NCBI GenBank assembly: GCA_963514095.1
Contig: OY741265.1
Span: 23,001,090 to 23,065,089 of the forward strand
Direction: 5' to 3'
Length of the DNA stretch: 64,000 bases
From: Eutrigla gurnardus
Taxonomy: Eukaryota; Chordata; Actinopteri; Perciformes; Triglidae
Made by a program: the position numbers and the translations under genes. The notes below the pieces were generated by a model, which saw only the letters and a program-made list of their open reading frames with translations, had not been told where the DNA came from and made no database searches. Below are positions 48,601 through 60,126 of the stretch, in pieces (position 1 is the first letter of the stretch; every line of letters begins with the position of its first letter).

Positions 48601-51600
48601 CAAGTTTCGTGCACCGCGCAGGCTAGCGCGGGCACTCCTCCCGTCACTCCCACCCGCTTAAGTGGGAAAGAGGGAGGAGAAGAAGGCGAGAGTGGGATGA
48701 GATCTTCTCATAATGCGAGAACCCGGTGCCTGCATAGTACAAATAGTTTGCAGCCTGGTCAGACTGGTCATTTGTCCAGCAGACAGTCATGAGGGGCAGC
48801 CTGAGATCAGAGCACAGTGTCACAATAGGAGCCTAGTTCGTATTCTGCAAAATGCATAACGGCTCAAATATGGTGTGGGTGTGTTGGGATTGGTATAAAA
48901 GTGTGGTGTGAATGTGATTGAGTGTGTGTGTGTGTATGTGTGTGTGTATGTTTGTGTGTGTCTGTGAAATTCAAATCCGAAAGGCCAGTGGGGATTTGTT
49001 TATGTTTTGGTTTCTTGATCAAAAGAGACCCTCCTCTGTACTATTGGCTGTGTGGTATTACATTTACATTTACATTTAGGTCATTTAGTAGACGCTTTTG
49101 TCCAAAGTGACTTACAATAAGTACATTTGTCAAAAGAAAGAAACAAAGAAACCACAACATATCATTGCCGATAAAGTAAGAGCTAAAAAATAGTCACCAC
49201 TGAGGACCAGAACAGAGAAGAGTCTGGACTTTGCTGAGCGACATTTGTTTGATTTCAGCGAAGGTGGTACCAGCCGGCCAGCTGAAGTAGAGGAGCGAAG
49301 TGCTTGCGTCGGGGCGTGTGGTTTGACCAGTGTTTGAAGGTAGATGGGTGCCGTTCCAATGATGGCCTTGAAGGCCAGTGCCATCATCTTGAATTGGATA
49401 CGTGCTGCAACGGGGAGCCAGTGGAGGTCACGGAGGAGGGGGGTCACATGGGAGAATTTGGGTAGATTGAAGACAAGGCGTGCTGCAGCGATCTGGATAC
49501 GCTGCAATGGTTTAGTCGCTGAGGCCAGGAGTCCAACCAGGAGACAGTTGCAGTAGTCAAGGTGGGAGATGACCAGTGCTTGGACCAGGAGTTGCGTTGC
49601 ATCCTTTGTGAGGAAAGTCCGAATCCTGTGGATATTGTAGAGGGCAAATCTGCAGGATCGGGGCCACAGCAGTGATGTTGGGGGTGCAGGATAGTTGGTC
49701 ATCAAGGATTACACCCAGGTTCCTCGCAGTCAAGGAAGGCAATACTGTGATGCCCTCGACAGTGACCGACAGGTCCATGCGAGGGCAGTCTTTCCCCGGG
49801 ATGAAGAGGAGTTCGGTTTTATTCAGGTTAAGCTTGAGGTGATGTGCAGTTGTCCAGACAGATGTCTGCCAGACATTCCAAGATGCGAGTGGCAATGTGA
49901 GGGTCAGAGGTTGGGGGAAAAGAGAGGAATAGCTGGGTGTCGTCTGCGTTACAATGGTAGGAGAATCCATGTGATGTGATTACAGAGCCTAGTGATCTGG
50001 CGTATTGTGAGAACAGAAGTGGTCCTAATACTGAGCCTTGAGGGACACCTGTGTCCAGAGAACAGGGTTTGGACATAGAGCCATTCCATGTGACCTGAAA
50101 GGTGCGTTTTGTCAGGTATGATGTGAACCAGGTTAGAGCAGAGTCAGTGATGCCAAGTTCAGCCAGGGTGGAGAGGAGGATTTGGTGGAGTGGGATGAGA
50201 CTCTGGCGTCTCGCAGGGACTCAGTCACTGTGAGGAGGGCCGTCTCAGTGGCGTGAGCAGTGTGCCAGGCACATTTGAATCAACTATGTGACTTCTGTTT
50301 ATAAATATGCTGTGGTAGAATGTTATTGTTTCCATGTGTTTTGTGTAAATAGTTGTCCAGTGTTTATGAAGTCAGTGTTATAATATGTTATAGTGTTATT
50401 TTGGACGTGTTATCTTTTACTTGTTTTTGATGTTGACTGTACATTTTTGGAAAATATTGCATATTTAGTTTTTTGCAATAAATTAGGCATTTTTGTATGA
50501 AAAAAGGGCCTAAAACATAAAATAATAATAATTATAATAAGCTTTATATCTATTGTTAGGTCTGAAGTCGTTGAAAAGGTTGATGCAGTGAAAGTGAAAA
50601 AAGTTTTGTGGCAAAAAGCCTCGCGGAGACTGCGCTGAAAGCCCGCCAGCTCTAACCTGGTCTACTCTTGGCGCAAGGCGAATTACAGCTGGCGGAGTGC
50701 CAGTTTGGCTCACCGGCGCGCAGCGCGCACATGTCACCAAGACCTCACAGGCAGGTTTCCACAGTTCCAGACACATTTAAATGCAATAAATAATCACAAC
50801 AAACACTATTTAATGCAACTAATTGAATCAACACATGAATTTATATCTATATAGATTTTCAGATCAAAGGCGGATGGCACGCGAAACGGAAACTCAGCCT
50901 GACTCAATTAACACAGATGAAACTGTGATGCAAACTAATGAGTTCACATCCCTCTCAGCCCCCCCTACCCAAAAAAACAGTGATTTAGGGGCGCGCAGGT
51001 GGCGGAGTGCATGCCATGTATGTAACACGTACGCATACGCCGCCGTCCCCGGTTCGAATGCCGTCCGAAGGTCTTTTGCTGCATGTCACACCGCCCTCTC
51101 TCTCTCCTGTTTTTCACAATTATCGACTGCTAATAAGATGCGTCTATGCCTGAAAAAATCGTAAAAAAAAAATACAGCACTTTTGGGGATCATGTTCTGC
51201 TTGTGCGGTGGTCTCGCACCTCGGCAGCCTGTTGTCCGTGTCCGTGGAGAGATGCGCAACTTTGCCGCGAGCTGGAACCGGAGTTGGGGCTGCAGCTGGT
51301 CTGAGCGGCGCGCGAGGTCCCGGTGTCCCGCCGTTCTGGTGTTGGATGGGGAATCTGGTGCAGCTGTGGAGCGCAGATGATGAAGACAGTGATGATGATG
51401 ATGATGAATGGCCCCGCCGGCTCGTGTAGGCACCGGGTTCTCCACTATTATGTCTACTGCTGTGCGCCCTGACCCTGTTTTGTGATAGACATGCCTAAAA
51501 TGTGCCTACAATTTCTATAGTGATATAATATCATCATTATAATTATTATGACTATACGCACGCACAGCGCGTGATGCGCATGGTGGGAGTGGCAGCGCTG

Positions 51601-54600
51601 CTTCTGTCATTGGGTTGTCAAGTGACGGAACTTGCACTGCAGCTCCAAGTTCATCCATTCTCCTCTCCATTAAAGGAGAGGAGAGGAGCTCATTTGATTG
51701 GTGAAGATCTGAATCGGCTGTGTCTATCCCACTCCACGCCTTGTCTCCTCCTCGTCTCCCACTCACGCCTTCTTCTCCTCCCTCTTCCCACTTGCGCGGG
51801 TGGGAGTGACGGGAGGAGTGCCTGTGCTAGCCTGTGCGGTGCACGAAATTTGCAAAGTCCAGGCGGACACACCCCGTCGGCGTGGTGCAGGTGCGCTGCA
51901 CGCCGACTGCGCCTGGTCTACGAAGCTAGGGCCCTAGTTGTGTTCAGAACATTTATTTCCAAATAAAAGAACGGAATAGTGGAGGGAATAAAGCATGAAC
52001 TACAGTGATATTGTAAAAATTGGGATTTTGCTTGCTACTGCAATTGCAACCTGCAGGTGCCATGTGGGTTGACGAATATTTTTCCTTCACTTCAACCAGG
52101 TATAACCACAACAACCAAACCTGTTCCAACCACACCTGCTCCAAACACACCTGCTCCAACCACATCTGCTCCAACCACAATTCTAACAACACAACCAAGT
52201 TCTCGACTGAGACTAGTCAACTCTAACAGCAGGTGCTCTGGCAGAGTGGAGATCTTCCACAACAGACGTTGGGGGACTGTGTGTGATGACAGCTGGGATA
52301 TTCATGACGCTCAGGTGGTCTGTCGGCAACTGGGCTGTGGCATGGCTCTGTCAGCAAAGCAAAGTGCTTATTTCGGACCAGGCAATGGACCAATCTGGTT
52401 GGACAATGTTCGCTGCTCAGGAAATGAGTTATCAATAATAGACTGTACCCATCAAGGGTTTGGGGACCACAACTGCATTCACAGAGAGGATGCCGGTGTC
52501 ATCTGTGAAGGTAACTGCACACATCTACATATATAGTTTTGTTTTTGCTCTAATACAGGGGTATTCAATTAAAAGTCACTGAGGTCCAGTTACTAAAATT
52601 TTCTTTAAGTAAAAGGTCCGAACCTCACAAAGTCCAACTTGTGTCTTAGCCTACCCCACATTTCCATATGGTTTCAACAATATTCTCAACATTCAACATT
52701 TGTAGAGTAATCAACTAGCTATTTACCAACAACAAGTAGTCCCAGTCGAATTCATCTAAGGCCTATATTTCAAGTTAAAAAAAACAGAAACCTCAGTATA
52801 AAATAAATCAAAGAAGTCCCAGCCTAAATAAGTTGAGGCCTACATTTCAAGTAAAAACAAGTCTACTTATTCAGAAAACAATAAATATAAAAAAAAGGCT
52901 CTTCTAAAAAAAGAGAAAAATCCTTGAGCATTTTCACTTCATATATATATACTTTTCTTAATGAGAGAAATGGGCATGTGATCCATGATACCTTCAGTGA
53001 ACATTTGTTTGCATGTGCTAGGCTGTAAATGAATGCGTATGAGTCGGGTAGATCTGTCATATGGGCTTGCAGTTCAGTTATTTTGCTTGTCCTCAGCTCA
53101 CTCTTCAGTGGATAACTTTGCTTAAAAGATCTGTGCTTTGTTTCGTAGTGGCGCTTCACATTGCCACTTTTGATTATTGCCACGTTTTCATAGCACATGA
53201 GGCACATGGGTTTTGAACTGCCTGCCAGAAGACTGAACATACATTTTCCGTCCTTTCATCTTGAAAACAACGGTTTTCCACATCAAACTTCCTTCTCTTG
53301 GAGCAAGCCATGCTGCCTGCCATTACTGTCTTTCTCTTTTATCTTGCTCTCTCTGGTGCACTGAGGGTAAACAAACAATTTAATTGGCTCAATTGAGTGA
53401 AATCATTGTCGTATTAACTGGAGTTGCTGCACCCACTGTCTATAGCCGTGACCATAAAAAAAAAAAAAAAAGGGCTCTATGAAAATGATCAATTCTCTTG
53501 AATTTATCAGATTGGCCAGGGTTCCAGACCGGGGTTCACCATTTGGTGATGCCTGCTCTAATATAACCAGCGAATTGACTCTACAGTACAGTGACAAAGT
53601 AAATTGCTGCAGGAACGATGCTGCCCTCCAAAAAACTTGCAACATGAAAATGTCTGATCTCTTGATCACCAAAACAATCCAAGCTACCCTTACCGTTATG
53701 CAGACACTGACCATGTTTCTTTGTACATGTTGTTAAGTCCCAGATACAAATTATTTGCTTGAGTTGACATATTTTCAACATGTCATCCACGTCATTCGTG
53801 TGATCTAGGGCAATTTTCAATATGTCTATTTACTTGATATGCAATTGTGGTGAATGCAAATTTTGTTCTACAACATAAAAAACATCAGTTAATATGCAAC
53901 TCGTGAATCTTTAAGCATTTACAATTCTTAATAAAGGCGGTTAAGTGTGACTACTTAATCTGATCACGCTGAAGTCTTGGTGAGTTGAAGTCATGCAAAT
54001 GTCTGGTAGTTTGTTTATAGCCTAACATTAGCTTTATATTTCTACCAATTGCATTTATGCTGAAAAAGTCCTAAAACTGGTGTTCATTTGTGAAGATTAT
54101 GTTGCTGAACTAAATCTGTAGTCTAGTAGTTTTCTGCAATAATCCCAAAACTCAGTGAAAAAAAAAATTGGCTTTTTGTCGAGGGAAGAAGTGCCTACAA
54201 AAATACATTATCCCTGCAGCACTCTGACCAGTATCCTGTGTATCAACTGCTCATGTACCTGGATTCATCTGGTACAGTTTATACTTAGTTTCCTGCCATA
54301 CTTTATATTTCTTTACCTCTTATTACTTTCACCCCTAGATTACATCTATTGCAGGAATATTATAGCACACAGCGTATCACAGAACCCTACAGTTCAGGCA
54401 AGTTATATCTTCCCCTTCACTCTACACAAGATTGTATCTGAAGTATATTTTGGTAGACAAAAGATCTGGACAAAAATTAATTGATTACAATTACATTAAG
54501 AAATGGAGCTTTTCCTTAATGCTGCAGCAATTGCAACCTGCAGTTGCCATGTGAGTTGACAGACATTTCTTTCTTCTCAACCAGAATCTCCCAAAGTGAG

Positions 54601-57600
54601 ACTAGTCAACTCTACCAGCAGCTGCTCTGGAAGAGTGGAGATCTTGCACAATGGACGTTGGGGAACAGTGTGTGATGACATTTGGGATTTGAATGATGCT
54701 CAGGTGGTTTGTCGCCAGCTGGGCTGTGGCAGGCCTCTGTCGGCACCAGGACATGCACATTTTGGACAGGGAAGTGGACCAATCTGGTTAGACGACCTTC
54801 AGTGTACAGGAAATGAGTCATCAATAAGAGACTGTCCTCACCGGGGATTCGGTTTCCACAATTGTCATCATTTTGAGGATGCTGCTGTCATCTGTGAAGG
54901 TATATTTTTATATTTCACAGTGCAGATAGCGTTTACATTTTTTTTTTTTTGGAACGTTTTGACATCTTACAGGCAAATCAAAGTTACTTGAAATCCATCC
55001 TGCTCTTGATATTTTCTTTGGTGTTTCAGAACAACAACCTCTACTCCAGGCCTCTCAGCTCATTTGCTCCCGTCACCAGCTTGAAGTAGGTGTGCAGTTG
55101 GACACACTGCTGTCTGCTGGTTTGAACATAGCCTCTGGTCACCTGGCAAGCCCTCAATGTTCAAGCTACAGAGTGCGTAATAATACTTTGTGGTACCAAG
55201 TGCCACGTCAGGCTGGCATCTGTGGAACTATATTGATGGTGAGATTTACTTTTTAATACTGACAACATAGACATTTTGATGGGCTCTGATAGAGAAGTGT
55301 GTGATTCTTGAAAACGGTGATTGTATCATCAGCTGAACTATGAACATTCCGCCCTGGGGAAATGTATAGGGCCTATGCCTAACTTTTGCCTGGGCATAAA
55401 AACATAATTGCAACATTCAATTATTAACAATGGAGACTTTGGGGATTTGAGTCATTTGAATGAAAAAAAAAATGAAGCAAAATGCAGGTCTTTTATTAAA
55501 TTATTTTAATAACGTTATTTTAATTTTATTAAATAAAAATAACGTGCCAGACCACTGCGCCTCACAACATGGAAGAAGAATGACTCTATGTACCAGGCAA
55601 GTATGTATATTGACAGCACTGTGGAAATTTAAGACAGTGCTCCCCTTACAGCATCTCATCAGTCCGCTTTCTTCTCTTTTACAACTAGGGGTGGGTGTTA
55701 TTCGGATACCGGTGACTAGGCTACTCCGTATTTTTTAAATGGCCCGGTGCTTAAACGGTACTTGAACCGGTACTTAAAAACTTCATAATGCGCACACTTT
55801 GTCAAAAAACATTGGCCTTTTATTTCCAGAGCCAAATTGAATGTAATTATCTTAAAACAATAGTATACACACAAACATATGAATAAACTATTATTAAATA
55901 CAATTCACACAATTTACATTATATAAAATACTGTATCAAACGATATAATAATACTGGAGAATAATGTGGAGATTACTACCAGGTAATCAAATCTCCATCT
56001 TAAAACTTTAGCTAAAAGTAATACAGGGCTCTCAAGTTTTGAGTTCAGAGTGAGATTTTGGCTGAGGCTACAGCAGCAGCGGGAATGGGGGATGGGTAAA
56101 GCGGATATACAACCTGATAAGACATACATTTGTACAAATAAAACTATTTATTGAATTCAAAATTTCTACTTAGTGCAGAGGAGTGAGATTGTGTGTGTGT
56201 GCGTGCGTGTGTGTATATGCAAAAGGCCTTTGCACACTGAGTCTGGGTTTTTTTTGTCCGAAATCTTCGCACGTTAAAAAATAATTCCGCCCTCTCGTTA
56301 TGTCAATCACGTTTGCAAACTTTGGTTTAATCAAAAAACATCAAAACGTTGACGCCGTATCTCCAGGGGGCGGCACCGAAATTTTCGTTCTTATTCAGTA
56401 TGGTTACTACTGTTTACTTCGGAACCGGTGCCATACTGGTACTGCGTTTTGGTACCCAGTTTACCACTGCAGGTGTGCGTGCACATACATACACCCTACA
56501 CCACACTGGTGGGCGGGCAAATGGAGTATCTCCTTCTTTTGTGGTACGCCACATTTGCTTCGTACAATGCTGCCACCATTCAAGTGTGTAATCATCCACA
56601 CAATAATTTTGTATCCCTCGTTTCCCCTCTCATCTCTGTATTATGAAGCAAATTCCCCTAATTCAAGTTGAAACGTTTTGAACTGGTGCAGACACATGCT
56701 CTTAAGTTCACTCAATTTGAATGAACGCATCTTATGCCATCTTTCCAGACTTTGTCTGCAGCTGGCTTCACGTTAGGCCTGAACACACAGTGCTGCAGGA
56801 ATGAGTCCTGAAACCTGGGCATTTTGTTTTGCACTATCAGACGTTTTTTTTTGTCTAGATGCCTGAACATCAGCTGTATACTCCTGCCGATTGAATTAAT
56901 GCTTAAAAAATCTTAAAAGTGGTAATCATTTCTGAAGATTGTGTTGCTCAACACATGATTAAGTATGATTAATGTGTTTGCAATACATTTTTGCAATAGT
57001 ATGTAATTCAGTGGAAACATTTCATTGACTTTTTGTGATAGGAACCAGGACGATGCTAATTTCCGATTTGGCCTACAAAAATACATCATCCTAGACCATC
57101 AGTATTAAGCACAGATATTGAATCATTACCTGTTCATAATTCACCAAGTTTGTGTCTGCTAGTGTGCTGCATCATACGCATACTTATGGAATGCAATTAA
57201 AGTCAATATTAAATTCAGAAACATACATAAGTACATAAATAAATATGCTTTAGAAATAAATCGTGAAATACATAAATGAGGATTTATGAGGGTTCACAGA
57301 TGACAATTAACGTATTAGGTTGGTTTTATCAGGAAGTCATCAAGAAGTGTCAGCCATGATATGACCTCACCCAATTGTCTTTTCCCAACACTGACAAAGA
57401 TTAATGGTATGAGAGGGAGTGTGACTGATTTTACACTGTAAATATCTTTACTTAAGATCTTAAATCAAGGTCATCCGGGTTTTACTCAAGGTGACTGATT
57501 ATAGATCTGACAGGTAATAAATTCCTTTTTTTTCCCTTTCAGACCAACACCACCCATGCCATGTACTCCAACTCGTTGTTTTTCTACCCTCCAAATAACG

Positions 57601-58715
57601 GCTCCTTCGTTCAACCTGTGATCGTTCCATTCTCCTGTGTCTATCCCTTGGAAACTATAAGTAGCCTGATTGCTGGAATCAGACCATATCTGTGAGTCTT
57701 GTATTTTATTCCTTGACTATAACAAGCCACTGTCGCTGTAGTGCCTGCTCCTGGTTGATGTTGGGACTTTGAAAATGTATTAACTCTGAAAATCATGAGC
57801 GTATTCTAGTCCTGCTCAATATGTGAAGTGTCCTGAGATATTGATGCGATATGACACGATAAATAAAATTGAATTGAATTGCAATGATATTGCAATGGTG
57901 AAATACATCTCTTATTGTCTCTTTCTTAACAGCCACAGGGGGATCACAGGGTCAGGTCGCCAAGCCTCAGCCTACATGAGTCTTTTCAGTGACGCCACCT
58001 ATTCATCTAGCTACCCAGCGGGTAGAATCACCCTGCCAGTGGGCTCTGCCCTGCATATGCAAGTGCTTGTGTCTGAGAGTGATCCAAGCTTCGCTGTTGT
58101 TCTGGAGAACTGCTATACCACTTACACCTCAAACCCAGAGGACCTCATGCGACACTTTCTAATTCATTCCGGGTAGGTGTCTCCCCTAATTTAGATGGAC
58201 TGGAAAATGTGATGTGTTTATGTGTAACGGTCCTAATGACTCAATCTGACATCTTTGCCAGTTGTCCTACTGACCCGCGGCGTGTGTCAGTGACTGAGAA
58301 TGGCCTGTCTCTCCGTGCTCGTTTCTCGGCCCTCTTCTTCCCTCTTATTGGTGGCCAGCGAGACATCTTCTTCCACTGCAGACTACGCCTGTGTGACAAG
58401 AGGAGCCAAAACTGTGTTCCAGTGAGTCAGACGCTCATACTCTCACTCAAAATAACCAATCAGCAGTGGATGGTTTGTATCCAAACGCTGGGTATAGGTG
58501 TCTAATCATTCTACTTCCTCTCACCTCACAGATTTGTAGAAGAAGGACATATCGCTCTGTAGGACCAGATGATCTCGATGTCGTCTCCTTCGGACCAATT
58601 AATTGTAAGTACAAACTATAATCTAGTATCAGAGCTGATGTCTCAGGACTCTGAACTGTATGGAAGTTATAACCATGTTTCCTTTCATCCATCTTTATCT
58701 TCAGACGAGGGCTGA
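42615..58715 (+). CDS. dmbt1-like: DMBT1-like secreted protein with SRCR array and ZP domain
   Basis: Likely a mucosal pattern-binding glycoprotein of the DMBT1 family. Exons: 42615-42684 (signal peptide), SRCR exons 43927-44325, 44698-45102, 45493-45930, 46322-46780, 47172-47633, 52100-52510 and 54585-54899, then ZP exons 55030-55238, 57543-57691, 57933-58172, 58262-58421, 58532-58604 and 58705-58715. They sum to 3801 nt, giving 1266 aa. The signal peptide core is LGILLLLLIQTLTGW. Each SRCR has the usual Cys pattern (VCDDNWDLNDAHVVCRQVGCG, ISRCAHGGFGIHDC, GVTCEG), a group-B-like domain encoded by a single exon. Exons 1-6 of the array begin with Thr/Pro-rich, mucin-like linkers; the seventh has only ESPK. 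The ZP module shows paired Cys and ends with a basic RRRTYRS, a possible furin site, and then a short tail ending YEG. There is no transmembrane segment, so the protein should be secreted. A Met-Met pair at 42624 is an alternative start. One dead SRCR exon (48024-48181) is left out. Confidence 0.92.
44326..47941 (+). repeat. Tandem SRCR exon-intron units (about 780-850 bp each)
   Basis: The distances between successive SRCR exon ends are 777, 828, 850 and 853 bases. The introns are almost identical: each begins gtaaatgtgttgcacactct, includes cagaatagtc and agtgatattgtaaa, and ends before the linker. The SRCR bodies of units 2-5 differ at only a few positions. Length differences come mainly from the Thr/Pro linkers (ACC-ACA-CCT type repeats). 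Confidence 0.93.
48024..48181 (+). pseudogene. Decapitated SRCR exon of the DMBT1-like gene
   Basis: Has the same acceptor and Thr/Pro linker as its neighbours (EITTTTTPVPTTSAP) up to the bases for PVR, then breaks off near 48144 and reaches a stop at 48179-48181. The SRCR body and splice donor are missing. The matching intron sequence resumes only at about 51937 (gttgtgttcagaacattta), so about 3.8 kb replaces the rest of the unit. Because SRCR exons are phase 1-1, joining 47633 to 52100 keeps the frame. Confidence 0.87.
48917..48962. repeat. (GT)n microsatellite
   Basis: Imperfect GT run with GTAT and GTTT interruptions. Confidence 0.85.
49062..50275 (-). mobile_element. L2-type LINE, 5'-truncated
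   Basis: The minus strand encodes parts of an L2/Maui reverse transcriptase: GVPQGSVLGPLLFSQY, a catalytic box that reads NADD instead of YADD, then HLDYCNCLLVGL, IAAARLVFN and DLHWLPVAARIQFKMM. Frames are broken between these blocks. The 3' end is the taaatgtaaatgt repeat at 49062-49078. It lies inside the fold-back element. Confidence 0.88.
50985..51178 (+). mobile_element. tRNA-derived SINE
   Basis: Head gcgcgcaggtggcggagtgc, B-box-like ccggttcgaatgcc, body with tgctgcatgtcacaccgccc and ctctctctcctg, and an A-rich end near 51165. Confidence 0.72.
52556..53555 (-). mobile_element. hAT element remnant with BED-type zinc finger
   Basis: Flanked by an exact 8 bp duplication CTCTAATA (52548-52555 and 53556-53563). 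Ends are CAGGGGTATT and, inverted, CAGGCATCAC. The minus-strand frame at 52863-53240 holds CLMCYENVAIIKSGNVKRH followed by YETKH, the N-terminal zinc finger of hAT transposases of the ZBED/GTF2IRD2-like group. The catalytic part is missing, so this is a deletion derivative. It sits in the intron between SRCR exons 6 and 7. Confidence 0.88.
55688..56480. mobile_element. Possible hAT-like repeat in the ZP intron
   Basis: Starts with taggggtgggtg, resembling the hAT end at 58875, and repeats cggtact/accggt motifs at both sides (55750-55775 and 56420-56450). I cannot find the right end or a target duplication. Confidence 0.35.
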
Positions 58716-58874
58716 GATGTTAACGGAGTGAGCGGGATACCACTGCCAAATGAGAAATTTGGTGTTATATTTTTCAGATATTGTATGATTGTATAATTCA
58801 TTCATTATCAACTATATAATAATAACAAATCACTTCAGTATAATAACTCATATTTTACCTTTGTATATATACAG

Positions 58875-60109
58875 TAGGGGTGGGGAAAAAATCGATATTG
58901 CAATATATTGTTGTGCTCTCTGTCGCAATAAATAAATCGATACACTGACGGCAAATATAGATATTTTGGGTCTACGGGTTTTTTTAGACTCCCGTCGGTG
59001 CGTCTAAGAGTTTACGGTTCTCCGGAGCGGATCCGCGGGGGCCGCCCGCTGCCCGGTCTGATTGCCTATTTACGGGCAGGATTCCGAGCAGCGCGCTAGA
59101 GTTTAGAGGCTCACGGACTCACGGACTCACGGACTCTGGCATCGGGTACCCCGAGGCGGAGGAGGAGGGTCCGCCGACGTGACCCGCCGGCTCCCCGCCG
59201 GCGCTGCCCTCGTTTCCCCCGCTAGAGCAGCACCGGTTCAAAAATGAGCGTCATGCGCGAATGACTCGAAGGAAGCGAATGAAGCGAATGACGCGAATGA
59301 AGCGAATGAAGCGAATGACGCGAATGAAGCGAATAGTCCAAAATGATCAAGCGGCGCGATACACGCGTCTCACGCGATTGTATTCGCGTCTATCGCGTCC
59401 GGTGTGAACGCCGCATAAGCGTGGCCGTGTGCTGGCCGGTGCTGTTATGAGCTTCAAGCGCAACACTAAGCATTGAGGGCATGAGGACCCACTTTTCGGC
59501 CGGGCTCGATTGCCTATTTACGGGCAGGATTCCGGGCGGCGCGTGTTTACCGTCCGCCGGAGGGTCCTCATGTGTGGATCCGCGGAGCCGTGTGCTGCCC
59601 GGTGTTGCTGTGAGCTCCAAGCGGTTTTCACCCAGCTCTGAGGGCATGAGGCCCGACTTCCCAGGTACTGGATGGGTGAACATAACTCTGCACATAATTG
59701 GTTGCATACTGAAATGTGCCCAATATTGCATTTAATTCTGATGTTATTCTTATCTTGTTTAGCTATTGTTCAACTAAAACGGGCCCAAGTTTACATAAAA
59801 CAAGTTGCTACTGACTTTTCAGTATCAGAAAGCACTGTCCTGGTTTACATAAGACATGTTATTAATGTTCATGCACTTTAATGTGTCCAGCTGGACAGTG
59901 TTTATTCATTTGTACATCGTACGAAGTTGTGGAATTTATTTTTTATGCATATTTTTTCTTTTTCAGTCACATATCGTGATATATCGTTGATGAAATTTCT
60001 TGCAATATATCGAATATCGCAGATATCGTGTATCGTGATATTATCGTTATCGTGGCCCAAATATCGTCACAGTATCGAATCGTGAGTTACCCGTATCGTC
60101 CCACCCCTA
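58875..60109. mobile_element. hAT element, 1.2 kb, non-autonomous
   Basis: Ends TAGGGGTGGGG and, inverted, TAGGGGTGGGA. Flanked by the exact 8 bp repeat ATATACAG (58867-58874 and 60110-60117). Subterminal regions are full of ATCGATAT/TATCGTGATA motifs. The GC-rich middle (58990-59660) carries internal duplications and short tandem repeats. No transposase frame. Confidence 0.9.
59259..59340. repeat. Minisatellite of gaatgacgc/gaatgaagc units
   Basis: About eight 9-base units inside the hAT element. A second short tandem, cacggactc repeated three times, lies near 59111-59137. Confidence 0.88.
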
Positions 60110-60126
60110 ATATACAGTATACTGTA

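Larger units (their letters stand above)
48517..51936. mobile_element. Fold-back element with long inverted arms, composite
   Basis: The left arm (about 48517-48699) and right arm (about 51745-51936) are inverted copies, sharing gccctag, tcgtagaccaggcg, gtcggcgtgcagcgcacctg and gtgtgtccgcctggactttg. Ends are CAGGGCCCTAG and (inverted) TAGGGCCCTAG, suggesting a hAT-like element. I cannot find a clean target duplication. Between the arms are a (GT)n run, an L2 LINE and a tRNA-type SINE, so the interior is built by later insertions. No transposase recognised. Confidence 0.75.
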
